Below, piece after piece: positions 38,846 through 47,497 of a DNA stretch of 64,000 bases; the stretch's first letter is position 1; each line of letters begins with the position of its first letter. Made by a program: the position numbers and the translations under genes. The notes beneath the pieces are model-generated. The model saw only the letters and a list, made by a program, of their open reading frames with translations. It was not told the DNA's origin and ran no database searches. This stretch comes from UBA1672 sp050633505 (GTDB lineage Bacteria; Pseudomonadota; Alphaproteobacteria; Micavibrionales; Micavibrionaceae): positions 186,001-250,000 of the forward strand of contig JBOEGQ010000013.1 of the NCBI GenBank assembly GCA_050633505.1. Direction: 5' to 3'.

Positions 38846-39148
38846 TTAGATGTGTGCCTGTAATAAGATCGTGGCGTAGAGAACCGGAATCACAATCGGT
38901 GCCAGCAGGAAAATTTTACGCCATATACCGTGCACGAAAAAGATTGAAAAGCTGAACAGTGCGCAGACAAGCCATGTCAAATTCACCTTGAAGATCATAT
39001 CTGTTTGTAGAGCAGCGGCGTTATATGCCTCGGAATTGATATTGATAAGTTCGTATTTCAAAGGAAGAACGTAATACAGTGCCCCTACGTTAAGGCCAAT
39101 TGCGTTGCAAAGAAAAAACAAAAGAACAAGGGGGAGGGCTTTTTTCAT
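38846..39148 (-). CDS. Small membrane protein of unknown function
   Basis: The 100-residue protein has a hydrophobic N-terminus (LPLVLLFFLCNAIGLNVGALYYVL) followed by two more hydrophobic segments (LTWLVCALFSFSIFFVHGI and FLLAPIVIPVLYATILL). No family is recognised. It is tail-to-tail with the transpeptidase gene. Confidence 0.55.
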   Translation of the reverse strand: MKKALPLVLLFFLCNAIGLNVGALYYVLPLKYELININSEAYNAAALQTDMIFKVNLTWLVCALFSFSIFFVHGIWRKIFLLAPIVIPVLYATILLQAHI

Positions 39149-39299
39149 TATAATCCTATATTATAGTCGTCTTCACTTATGTTGTGGCATCGCCTGACTA
39201 TTATGACCTGTATGGCTTAATACGATTTATCTTCTTATGCTTTTCATACCATAGGGTAAAGCGATCATATTTATTCAACAGCATGCGATGATACTATAA

Positions 39300-39329
39300 T
39301 AAAAAGACTGCCACAGGGACAGTCTTTTT
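39300..39329 (-). terminator. Rho-independent terminator of the small lipoprotein gene
   Basis: AAAAAGACTG pairs with CAGTCTTTTT around CCACAGGGA, giving a stem with a U-tract on either strand. It lies 28 bases downstream of the minus-strand lipoprotein gene stop. Confidence 0.7.
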
Positions 39330-39356
39330 GAAAAATTCTATATTAAGATACAGAAA

Positions 39357-39584
39357 TTATTTTGTCTGCGCACGTTGGAAAACGCGTTCTGCAGGAGCAA
39401 CGCGTGTAGGCGTTGCAACAACAGGTGCAGCAACTTCTTCTGCGTCATGTATCGCTGTGCGACCTTGTGCATACGGAGGGGCTGTATCAACATATCCCAT
39501 CTGTGTTGTGTCACATGCGGACAGTGCAAATGTAGACCCGATTAGGCAAAGTGTTGCTAGTGCTTTTTTCATATTCTTCCTCAT
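39357..39584 (-). CDS. Small lipoprotein
   Basis: The 75-residue product carries a lipoprotein signal (MKKALATLCLIGSTFALSAC) with lipobox LSAC near Cys24. The mature part is short and rich in Ala, Thr and Pro (VAAPVVATPTRVAPAER), like an unstructured surface or periplasmic linker. A second Met at residue 5 may be the true start. It has its own terminator, so it is probably a single-gene unit. Confidence 0.65.
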   Translation of the reverse strand: MRKNMKKALATLCLIGSTFALSACDTTQMGYVDTAPPYAQGRTAIHDAEEVAAPVVATPTRVAPAERVFQRAQTK

Positions 39585-39750
39585 TATCTTCTTGTTAACC
39601 GAATAATCTTTGCCAAGGCGGCAAGCTATTAAAATTCACATTAAGACTCTTTATACATTGTGGTCTGTTTTTCAAGCCTTTTCTGCTTTTTTATTTTTTC
39701 CTTTTGGACATAGATGCAAAATTGCAACGCTTTTAAGGTGATCAGTCTAT

Positions 39751-40995
39751 TTAATTTTGTTCATTTTTTTGAACATGATCAAAGTATGCATTAATGCCCT
39801 TTTGTATTGCTTTGGCCAACTTTTTTCGGTGGGCGCTTTGGTTTAACAGGCGGGCTTCTTTTTTGTTCGACATAAAGCCAGCCTCGATCAAGATCGATGG
39901 AACATCTGGTGATTTTAAAACGGCGAATCCCGCATAACGGTGTGGGTTTTGTAATGTTTTTATGCCGTAGGATTTTAATGTATCAACCAATGTATTGGCG
40001 AAGAATTTAGATTGGTTCATGGTGTCATTCATTAAAAAGTCACCGAGGATAAATGCAACCTGTTCATCTTCGACATTCAGATCAAGCCCGGCCATAAGGT
40101 CTGACTGATTCTCTTTTTCGGCCAGTTTTGCCGTTTGTGCGTCTGATGCCTTTTTGGAAATCGTATATACAGATGTGCCTCGCACAGAGGATTTATGAAT
40201 TGAATCCGCATGTATAGAAACAAAGAGATCACCATCGTGTTTGCGTGCAAACTTAACGCGGTCTTTTAACCGAATATAGACATCGGTTTCCCGTGTCAGC
40301 ATAACGCGGTATTTCCCCGATTCGAGAAGTTGTTTTTTCAACTCTTTAGCCAGTGCCAATACAACATGTTTCTCGTATATTCGTTTATCTGTGCTTTGTG
40401 CGCCGGGATCTTGCCCGCCATGTCCCGGATCAATGATGACCAAGGGCTTCTTCGCCGATAACCTCTGGGGCCTTTGCGTGTTTTCCGGTGGTCTTGGTAC
40501 CATATTATTTGAACCGGTTTGGATGTTGGGCTCGTTGACCTCTAAAGTGCCGTATATATTACTTTTTGTTTTGTGGAATTCGGTTGATGTTACGCGCTTA
40601 TAATCAACAACGATCCGGCTTGTTTTGTTATTTTGTGCAGGTAAGAGGAAAGCACTTTCAACGGATACTGGGGATTCTAAGTCTAAAACAATCCGTGATA
40701 TGTCCGGCGTTAATGTGCCTTGTCGAATGTCTGTAATTGCATTTTGGGGTTGTTTCTCTATATGTCCTGCATTCCATGTAAATGTCGGTAAGTCGATGAC
40801 CATACGGTATGGATCAGATAGAGTGAAGATTCTAAAGTCGTCAATATTTCCGACATCCAAGACCATACGAACTTTATCAGGGTGCGTTCCGAACCTGACT
40901 TGATCAATGCTTTGCGCATAACTACGTATGCCGTAGAATGTGGTGGCAAGGCACAAAACAATAAAGAAATAGATATAAAAATTTTTCTGTGACAT
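39751..40995 (-). CDS. amiC: N-acetylmuramoyl-L-alanine amidase (AmiC/AmiA class)
   Basis: This enzyme cleaves the amide between MurNAc and the stem peptide and splits septal peptidoglycan. The 414-residue protein has an N-terminal membrane or signal segment, an AMIN domain (about 30-130: VRFGTHPDKVRMVLDVG, YRMVIDLPTFTW), and an Amidase_3 zinc domain. The latter has VIIDPGHGGQDPGAQ, the SIHADS metal ligand and the late catalytic Glu in ILIEAGFMSN. It is divergent from the large histidine kinase. Confidence 0.92.
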   Translation of the reverse strand: MSQKNFYIYFFIVLCLATTFYGIRSYAQSIDQVRFGTHPDKVRMVLDVGNIDDFRIFTLSDPYRMVIDLPTFTWNAGHIEKQPQNAITDIRQGTLTPDISRIVLDLESPVSVESAFLLPAQNNKTSRIVVDYKRVTSTEFHKTKSNIYGTLEVNEPNIQTGSNNMVPRPPENTQRPQRLSAKKPLVIIDPGHGGQDPGAQSTDKRIYEKHVVLALAKELKKQLLESGKYRVMLTRETDVYIRLKDRVKFARKHDGDLFVSIHADSIHKSSVRGTSVYTISKKASDAQTAKLAEKENQSDLMAGLDLNVEDEQVAFILGDFLMNDTMNQSKFFANTLVDTLKSYGIKTLQNPHRYAGFAVLKSPDVPSILIEAGFMSNKKEARLLNQSAHRKKLAKAIQKGINAYFDHVQKNEQN

Positions 40996-41152
40996 GAGGC
41001 GATACTACTCAGTTCATAATAGTTGTATAAATAAACTATATTTGATCTGATATACAGAGGGATAAACCCGTTATCCATAAGCTTCTATAGTAAATGCAGC
41101 AAATGCTTGATTTATTATGTATTGTATCTGGGTATAGTAGTGCAAAATTTTG

Positions 41153-41178
41153 TAACTTATCAGATCGTTGATAAGTTA
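41153..41178. promoter_or_regulatory. Perfect 10-bp inverted repeat before the histidine kinase gene
   Basis: TAACTTATCA (41153-41162) and TGATAAGTTA (41169-41178) are exact reverse complements around GATCGT. The repeat ends 7 bases before the Shine-Dalgarno sequence AGGAG of the kinase gene. There is no U-tract, so it is not a terminator. It could be an operator for a dimeric regulator or a leader-RNA hairpin that limits ribosome access. Confidence 0.5.
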
Positions 41179-41198
41179 ATTTGACAGGAGTGTGAGTA

Positions 41199-44165
41199 AT
41201 TACAGTTTCCGAAGTTGTTTTAAGAAATGTTGCTCTGGCTTGTTTATATTACTTTTTGGGTAAGGTGGGGCTTTCCCTTGGTCTTGATTCAGGCAAAGCA
41301 ACAATCCTATGGCCGGCATCAGGGGTCGGGCTTGCCTTTATCTATCTATATGGTGTGCGGCTTTTGCCTGGTATTTTCCTTGGGGCGTTGTTATTGGCTG
41401 TAACCGGGGCGTTTACGAGTGGAAATTACTCGGACTATCCCTCTTTAATTCTCCGTTCTTGTTGTGTCGCAGTATGGCCAGCATTGCAAATGTTTGTATC
41501 GGTTTGTCTGCTGAACAGGTTTATAGGTAAGAAATCACCATTGGAAAGTCTGCGCGAGGTTGTCTTATTTAGTGCGCTGGCAGGCCCTGTTGGGTGTTTA
41601 ATTTCTGCCACTGGATCTTTTCTGACATTATACTGGCTTGGTGCTGTTCCTTTTGAGATTTTTATTCCTATGTGGTCAACATGGTATCTGGGGGATGTTC
41701 TCGGGGTTCTTATCTTTGCCCCTGCAGTGATCGTTTTGTTTCGCCGTGACCAGTCGGAAACGCCGCAACGCAAGGCATATGTTGTCTTGCCTTTATTGGT
41801 TCTTTTCTCTATCGCAGTTGCAGTTTTCCATCACATTAAAGACTTAAACCAGATGCATAGTCAGAAAGAATTACAAGCCAGTGCAGAACTTTATGCGCAA
41901 ACGCTTTATGTCGAACTACGCTATTATGTGGATACGTTACATGATTTGCGTGAGGTGGTTACGACCTTAAACGCGTCTGATTCCGGCAAATCATTTGATC
42001 CGGAGATATTTTCATCATTTTCCGCTTCGATTCTTGAACGGCATGAAGGGGCACAAGGCGTGTTCTGGTCTCCGCGTGTTTCGGCGCAGGAACGCGATGC
42101 GGAATCATCTATTTTAATGTTTGATGATGATCGCAATCTTGTAACGCGTAATCAGGAAGATGCGTATTTTCCGATTTCTTTTTTTAAGCACAGGTATAAA
42201 ATACCGGATATCTCCGGCCTTGATCTAACTGCGTTAGAGGGGTTGTCGCCGTTGATTGAACGCTCTATCAAAACGGGAACGGTTGAGTTATCTACGGCTC
42301 CTGCTCTTTTTTCTGCTGATAATTTGCATAGTGTGTTTGCCACTGTTCCGGTTTTTCAAACAGATGAAAACGGGCATGATACCTGTCTGGGTGTTATATC
42401 TATGGTTTTTCGATACGATAAAACCTTAAGCCGGATCGCAGATACGGTCTCCTTGTATAATATGCAGATGACGTTGCTTTTTGGTGAGGAGCGGAAAAAC
42501 ACATTCTTAAAGGAAATAGAAGAGGCAGAAAGTTTATCTCATGTCATTCCTGTTTTGATTGGGGATAAAGAAGGTTATCTGGTTCTTTATCGCTATGCAT
42601 CGATGGAATGGACGGTTTGGTTCACATTAGGCGTTAGTATTTTTATCACATATCTGGTGTCTTGCTTTCTTTTAATTGTAACGGGACATATTGCGGTGAC
42701 GCAGAAAATTGTGGCGCGTAAGACGAAAGAGCTTCAAGAAAGCAGAAACTTCTTATCCACGATTATGGATCATGTACCTGATGCCCTGTTTGTTCGAAAT
42801 GAAAAGTCTGAAATTATTGCGGCGAATAAAACATTTCTGGAACAATGGTCTCCGGCGGAACGTTCTGAGATTATCGGTACAACGGGATTTGCCGATATGC
42901 CGGATGATATACGAGAACGACAAGTCTATCTGGATCGTTTGACATGGGAAAAGGGAAAATCAGAAGGGTATGAAGATCGCCGTGATTACCGTGGTAATAC
43001 CCGCCGTATGTTTGCGAAGAAACGAGTTTTCAAAGATGAGCATGACAATGCATTCATTATTGGTATCTCCCGTGACATGACGGAGTTTTTGCTGACGCAA
43101 AATAAGATGCAAGTCATGTTTGAAAACACGAGTGAAGGTGTAATTACCTTAAAAAGTGACGGTCGAATAGAGTCCTATAATAAGGCCTGTGAACATATTT
43201 TGGGTTATGGAACTGAGGATATATTAGGTCAGGATATGCGTGTATTTGAACCAGATGTAAAAAACGCAGGGTCTGAATATAAGTATTTTAATCTGGATTC
43301 TTGTTTCTCTGATATGGGGTGTCGTCAGGGGTGTGAGGTTTACGTGCAGCATCAGAACGGCAAAGTGTTTCCTGTTTACATGTCTTTTACCTCTATCTCT
43401 ATCGGGGCGCAGATATTCTACAGTGCAATGGTTCGGGACATATCCAAAGAAAAAGAAATGGAAGAAGAGCTGAAGCGCTCAAACCGTGAACTGGAAGCCT
43501 TTGCGTATATTGCATCTCACGATCTAAAGGCACCGTTACGTCATATTGCGATGAGTGCAGAATATTTAAAAGGTGAATATCAAGCGGTTCTGGACGAGAA
43601 AGGAAATGAGTTCTTAGATATTTTGATGACCGGTTCACATCGTATGACTGATATGATTGAAAGCCTACTGACGTATGCACGGGTCGGACAGGGGAATGTC
43701 ACTTTTGAGGCGCTGGAACTTAATAATGTACTTGATATTACGATTGATATGTTAAGTGTTTCCATCGCAGAAACAAACGCAGAGATTACGATTGAAAAAG
43801 ATCTGCCAAATGTGCGTGGGAACTCAGGGTTGTTGGTTACGTTGTTTCAGAATTTGATTGATAATGCTGTGAAATATCAACCGGATGGCCAAGTTCCTCA
43901 TGTACACATCTCTGCGATAGACGATGGTGAGGATATATATATTCGTATTTGTGATAATGGCATTGGTATTCCACCACAATATGCAGACAAGGTATTCTCA
44001 ATTTTCCAAAGACTACATGCGGATGATGAGTATCAAGGTTCTGGTGTGGGGCTTGCAATAAGTAAACGTATAGTTGTGTTTCATGGCGGGGAAATATATA
44101 TTGATAATACGCGTGACGAATTGGGAAGCTGTTTCGTCGTTAAATTGCCTGTAGAGCAGGCTTAG
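41199..44165 (+). CDS. MASE1/CHASE/PAS sensor histidine kinase
   Basis: Membrane sensor kinase of about 988 residues. The order is: a MASE1 membrane domain (about eight helices, to ~residue 200), an extracytoplasmic CHASE-like domain (~240-440), a membrane helix, two PAS domains (~510-740), a HisKA domain with phosphoacceptor in ASHDLKAPLRH (His774, counting from ATT), and an ATPase domain with N (FQNLIDNAVKY), G1 (DNGIGIP) and G2 (GSGVGLAI) boxes. TTG at 41256 would cut the first helix (VALACLYYFLGKVGL); upstream only ATT 41199 has a Shine-Dalgarno site (AGGAG, 8 bases), so it is chosen. The single-domain regulator downstream is its likely partner. Confidence 0.85.
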   Translation: MTVSEVVLRNVALACLYYFLGKVGLSLGLDSGKATILWPASGVGLAFIYLYGVRLLPGIFLGALLLAVTGAFTSGNYSDYPSLILRSCCVAVWPALQMFVSVCLLNRFIGKKSPLESLREVVLFSALAGPVGCLISATGSFLTLYWLGAVPFEIFIPMWSTWYLGDVLGVLIFAPAVIVLFRRDQSETPQRKAYVVLPLLVLFSIAVAVFHHIKDLNQMHSQKELQASAELYAQTLYVELRYYVDTLHDLREVVTTLNASDSGKSFDPEIFSSFSASILERHEGAQGVFWSPRVSAQERDAESSILMFDDDRNLVTRNQEDAYFPISFFKHRYKIPDISGLDLTALEGLSPLIERSIKTGTVELSTAPALFSADNLHSVFATVPVFQTDENGHDTCLGVISMVFRYDKTLSRIADTVSLYNMQMTLLFGEERKNTFLKEIEEAESLSHVIPVLIGDKEGYLVLYRYASMEWTVWFTLGVSIFITYLVSCFLLIVTGHIAVTQKIVARKTKELQESRNFLSTIMDHVPDALFVRNEKSEIIAANKTFLEQWSPAERSEIIGTTGFADMPDDIRERQVYLDRLTWEKGKSEGYEDRRDYRGNTRRMFAKKRVFKDEHDNAFIIGISRDMTEFLLTQNKMQVMFENTSEGVITLKSDGRIESYNKACEHILGYGTEDILGQDMRVFEPDVKNAGSEYKYFNLDSCFSDMGCRQGCEVYVQHQNGKVFPVYMSFTSISIGAQIFYSAMVRDISKEKEMEEELKRSNRELEAFAYIASHDLKAPLRHIAMSAEYLKGEYQAVLDEKGNEFLDILMTGSHRMTDMIESLLTYARVGQGNVTFEALELNNVLDITIDMLSVSIAETNAEITIEKDLPNVRGNSGLLVTLFQNLIDNAVKYQPDGQVPHVHISAIDDGEDIYIRICDNGIGIPPQYADKVFSIFQRLHADDEYQGSGVGLAISKRIVVFHGGEIYIDNTRDELGSCFVVKLPVEQA

Positions 44166-44184
44166 AAACAAGAGATCGGTTTAT

Positions 44185-44607
44185 GTGATTATGTTTGATG
44201 TGTTAGTGGTCGAAGATCAGGAAGTTGATGTCATATTTTTGCGCAAGGCGTTTGAACGCTCTGATTATGCCGTTAATCTTCATGTTGTACAGGATGGAGA
44301 AGAGGCACTGAATTTCTTGTATCAGCGCGACCAATATAAGAGTTCGGAACGGCCTTCTTTGATCTTGTTGGATATTAAAATGCCTCGTAAATCGGGGCAT
44401 GAGGTTTTATCCATTATAAAAGCAGATGATGATTTGAAATATATTCCTGTTGTAATGTTTTCAAGCTCTGATGCACCATCTGATGTTAAGAAAAGCTATG
44501 GCCATTATGCGAATGCTTATCTGCAAAAGCCCAGAAATTTTGAAGACATGGAAGATATTGTAAATGTGTTGTGCCGGTTCTGGTTATCGCATGTAAAATT
44601 GCCTTAG
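44185..44607 (+). CDS. Single-domain response regulator (Rcp1-like)
   Basis: The 140-residue protein is a receiver domain alone: acidic pocket VVEDQEVD, phosphoacceptor Asp63 in LLLDIKMPRKSG, a Ser-rich switch region FSSSD and the conserved Lys of LQKPRN. It lacks an output domain and so works by phosphorelay or protein binding. The sequence style (FLRKAFERSDYAVNLHVVQDGEEALNFLYQ) is that of regulators paired with PAS/phytochrome-type kinases. It starts at GTG 44185 or ATG 44191, 19-25 bases after the kinase stop, which supports a two-gene operon. Confidence 0.9.
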   Translation: MIMFDVLVVEDQEVDVIFLRKAFERSDYAVNLHVVQDGEEALNFLYQRDQYKSSERPSLILLDIKMPRKSGHEVLSIIKADDDLKYIPVVMFSSSDAPSDVKKSYGHYANAYLQKPRNFEDMEDIVNVLCRFWLSHVKLP

Positions 44608-44612
44608 GTGGT

Positions 44613-45458
44613 CTATATATTTGAAAACTCTTTTAGGCATATATATCCGTTTTTGGCGGTTACGATGATTTCCCGTGGGGAATGTCTCAAAACCGTTCCT
44701 GTGGCGTGATTATGAGGTTCAATCCACCCTGATAAGTTAAATACAGCCAGATTTTCTATTGTGTTTTGATTGTGTTTTAAAGACGCTCGCACGCCAAAAC
44801 GGCCAAAGGCCAACCCTTTTTTCAATATTTTCTCAACACGTTGTTCAAAGTCCAATGATCGCATTTTATCACTTGGTGCATGGTAATAGGATGCATTGTC
44901 GGAATCTTGGGGTGTTGCACTGTTCCAGTATTCTTTGAGATTGGAAATTATTTGCGAGATCGCATTCGGTGATTTAATCGCGATCTTTGCGGACAGAGTT
45001 TCAACATCTGTGTGCGGGTTAATCTGTATTGCTTCTTGATAGAGGATGTCTCCTGCATCGAAACTTTCTTCGAGTTTATGCACGGAAAATCCTGCGGCAC
45101 TGGGATCTTCCATGATGATATAGGGAAGGGGCATCACGCCGCGTGCACGGGGAAGGAGGCTTGGGTGTAGATTTATCCCATAAGCTTTCTCAGAAGGAAT
45201 GACAGGAATCTTATGCGGATATCCGGCGCAAATAAATAAAGAGCACTCTTGTACGATCAGGGAATTCACGTCTTCGGGGGTGATTGCTTTCTCAGATATC
45301 GGGATGTTGTGTGTCTGGGCGAAGCCATGTGTCTCTGTATTGAAGGCAAAAACATTGTCGCATGGGAATGTGAATATTTGGGTCAGATTATGCCCATCGT
45401 CCAAAATCTGTTGTGCGATATTCAATGTGTAGTCATAGCCGAGAAAAACAATTTTCAT
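44613..45458 (-). CDS. Formyltransferase family protein (10-formyl-THF dependent type)
   Basis: The product is 281 residues from the Met that begins MKIVFLGYDY, the usual family start; longer in-frame starts add 2 or 12 residues. The N-terminal domain carries the formyltransferase signature GINLHPSLLPRARG with the Asn and catalytic His. The Asp loop FDAGDILYQ and a C-terminal domain like that of methionyl-tRNA formyltransferase follow. Sequence differs from Fmt, so a sugar-nucleotide or other amine is a likelier acceptor. It follows the FlgC-like gene on the minus strand by about 60 bases. Confidence 0.75.
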   Translation of the reverse strand: MKIVFLGYDYTLNIAQQILDDGHNLTQIFTFPCDNVFAFNTETHGFAQTHNIPISEKAITPEDVNSLIVQECSLFICAGYPHKIPVIPSEKAYGINLHPSLLPRARGVMPLPYIIMEDPSAAGFSVHKLEESFDAGDILYQEAIQINPHTDVETLSAKIAIKSPNAISQIISNLKEYWNSATPQDSDNASYYHAPSDKMRSLDFEQRVEKILKKGLAFGRFGVRASLKHNQNTIENLAVFNLSGWIEPHNHATGTVLRHSPREIIVTAKNGYICLKEFSNI

Positions 45459-45518
45459 AGAGGTCATTTTTTCAGGAAAGTGGTTCCAAGGCAAGGGGAT
45501 GTAAAGGTACAGGGTGAA

Positions 45519-45917
45519 TTATATCGTATCGTCTACCGCACGGATTAATTCTTCCTGTAGGTCTTTGGCGGTGCTTATGATTTGTGCGTTGGCCTGATAT
45601 GCGTGTTTTGCCAATTGTGCATTGATCAATTCTTCGGCCTGATTAACATTCGGGGTACCAATGAGGCCATTGTCATCTGCAAAAGGGGAGTCGGGCGCGA
45701 AAGAGGGAATGAAAGCAGGGCTACGGGGCGATGTTTCTGTTCGCACGCTGCCGTTTAATGTGGTGCGGCTGTCAACTGTGAGTGCCGAGTAAGGCGCATT
45801 TTGCGGATCGGTTAATGATCCCGTTGTTCGCGCATTCGCAATGTTATTTGCGCTAACATACAGGCGCGTTGTCGCATCATTTAGGCCTGAAATTGCAGTT
45901 GAAAGTACATTATTCAT
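45519..45917 (-). CDS. FlgC-like flagellar rod protein (orphan)
   Basis: The 132-residue protein starts with the classic rod/hook N-terminus (STAISGLNDATTRLYVSANNIANARTTG) and ends with the heptad C-terminal helix (NQAEELINAQLAKHAYQANAQII) used by axial flagellar proteins. Length matches FlgC, the proximal rod subunit. No other flagellar gene is in the window, and the central region differs from typical FlgC, so it could be a distant or repurposed copy. Confidence 0.75.
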   Translation of the reverse strand: MNNVLSTAISGLNDATTRLYVSANNIANARTTGSLTDPQNAPYSALTVDSRTTLNGSVRTETSPRSPAFIPSFAPDSPFADDNGLIGTPNVNQAEELINAQLAKHAYQANAQIISTAKDLQEELIRAVDDTI

Positions 45918-45992
45918 ATTTTTAGGATACCATATAATCTCTTAACATGTTATTTATAAGAGTAGAGTATTGATTTTAAAGGGATGTCGATA

Positions 45993-46472
45993 ATGCGTGC
46001 TTTGGGTTTATTTTTGGTTTTGGTTAGTCTTTCATTTGGTATTGCCACATCTGCGCAGGCAGGGCCGAAGCCTTGGATTTGGGGCTGGTGGCCATCTCAC
46101 TGGCAAAACCTTGACTTTCAGCCGTATCTAAACCACCAAAAGATTAACCAGCGTTCTTTGTGGGATCAGGATACATGGACACCAGAGGCGTGGATTAAAG
46201 ATGCTGGCGATGCACGCCGTATTGTTCGTGATTTTTACGCCGTTGAAATTGTGACGGATCAGTATAAAGATGGTGATGATATTCCGGTTCTTGAAGTCGG
46301 TGAAGCATTCCTACAGTTGTCCAATATGGATCAACGTCGTGTCCTTCGTTTTGTTGATCACGTATTTGAGATTACATCTGCGGAAGAAAACGGCATGTTC
46401 TATGTTTATTATGCAGAGGTCGATAGTGAGCCAATGGGAATTTATAATAAATATGGCTTTCAGGCGTATTAA
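45993..46472 (+). CDS. Secreted protein of unknown function
   Basis: The product is 159 residues from ATG 45993, which has AAAGGGA 8 bases upstream; the ATG at 45984 overlaps that site. A signal peptide (ALGLFLVLVSLSFGIATSAQA) precedes a mature part opening with a Trp-rich WIWGWWPSHWQN segment. A helical domain (LEVGEAFLQLSNMDQRRVLRFVDHVFEI) and a C-terminal FYVYYAEVDSEPMGIYNKYGF follow. I do not recognise the family. It is followed by a terminator. Confidence 0.7.
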   Translation: MRALGLFLVLVSLSFGIATSAQAGPKPWIWGWWPSHWQNLDFQPYLNHQKINQRSLWDQDTWTPEAWIKDAGDARRIVRDFYAVEIVTDQYKDGDDIPVLEVGEAFLQLSNMDQRRVLRFVDHVFEITSAEENGMFYVYYAEVDSEPMGIYNKYGFQAY

Positions 46473-46494
46473 TCAGCCGTGACAGTATGAAATG

Positions 46495-46520
46495 AAAACA
46501 GGGTTTAAGACCCTGTTTTT
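46495..46520 (+). terminator. Rho-independent terminator
   Basis: AAAACAGGG pairs with CCCTGTTTT around TTTAAGA and runs into TTTTTAT. It lies 23 bases after the secreted protein stop and overlaps the end of the convergent transporter gene, so it may serve both. Confidence 0.75.
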
Positions 46521-47404
46521 TTTATGCGCGTTTCTCTATACAGGATGAACATATTGCTGCTGATGATAATGGTTGCGCCGATTAAGACATGCAATGTTGG
46601 CATTTTGTCCCAAAACAGATAGTCGAATAAAACACTCCAGATAATCATGCTGTACATGATTGGGGCGATAATGCTGGCCTCGCCCAGACGAAAGCTTTGT
46701 GTTTTTGCAAGTAAAGCCAATAACCCGGTTATCCCAAGCCCCAGAATAATCCAGAAGGCATCAAGGGAAAAGCTATGTTCTTGTATTGGGGCGTATGGCC
46801 AATGCAGGCTTGTTGCCAATGTACCAAATAAGACAAAATAGAATGTGGTTGTGGTTGAGTTCTCTGTTTTACCCATCCAGCGCAGGCATATGTCAACGCA
46901 TCCTGAAAAGAGGCCCCAACCTAATCCGACGGCAATCCCCAAAAGAGGGAGGGCGTTTATATCGGCCGTTGGATTGGCCATGATGATTACACCGGTGAAT
47001 CCGATGAAAACCGCAGAAAGACGGTATATTCCAACAGGTTCACGTAAGACGGGATAGGACAGCAGAACCACAAATAATGGTGAGGTAAAGAGTAGGATAG
47101 TCGTTTCGGCCAATGGCATCATGGATAAAGCCCAATTGCCCAGAACAATGCCAATTGTACCGATGAATCCGCGTATAAAATGCGCAAGCGGACGTTTGGT
47201 CTTGAATATTTCTATTTTTCTTGCACCGATAATAAAGACCAGTAGGGCAAGCACACAAATAAGATTGCGGAAAAATGTGACTTCGATGGGGCCGAAATAA
47301 GAGGCAAGAAGCTTACTGAATAGTCCCATCCCGGCGAGCATGAATGCATTTATTAATGCGAAAATAATGCCCATGATTAATGGGGTTCTGGTTGGTATTC
47401 CCAT
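46505..47404 (-). CDS. EamA/DMT-family transporter
   Basis: The 299-residue protein has ten predicted membrane helices in two EamA repeats: IIFALINAFMLAGMGLFSKLL with FRNLICVLALL near the start, and the second repeat from about residue 155. The family exports metabolites such as amino acids or nucleosides; the substrate here is unknown. It is one of three EamA genes in the window, and a second lies 1.6 kb away on the same strand. Confidence 0.88.
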   Translation of the reverse strand: MGIPTRTPLIMGIIFALINAFMLAGMGLFSKLLASYFGPIEVTFFRNLICVLALLVFIIGARKIEIFKTKRPLAHFIRGFIGTIGIVLGNWALSMMPLAETTILLFTSPLFVVLLSYPVLREPVGIYRLSAVFIGFTGVIIMANPTADINALPLLGIAVGLGWGLFSGCVDICLRWMGKTENSTTTTFYFVLFGTLATSLHWPYAPIQEHSFSLDAFWIILGLGITGLLALLAKTQSFRLGEASIIAPIMYSMIIWSVLFDYLFWDKMPTLHVLIGATIIISSNMFILYRETRIKKTGS

Positions 47405-47497
47405 TATGTGTCACCCGTAAATAGTTTGTTATTTATATTGGAGGCATGGTAACATGAGAAAAAATAAAAGCGGCAATTAAATTTAGGGTGTTTTTCG

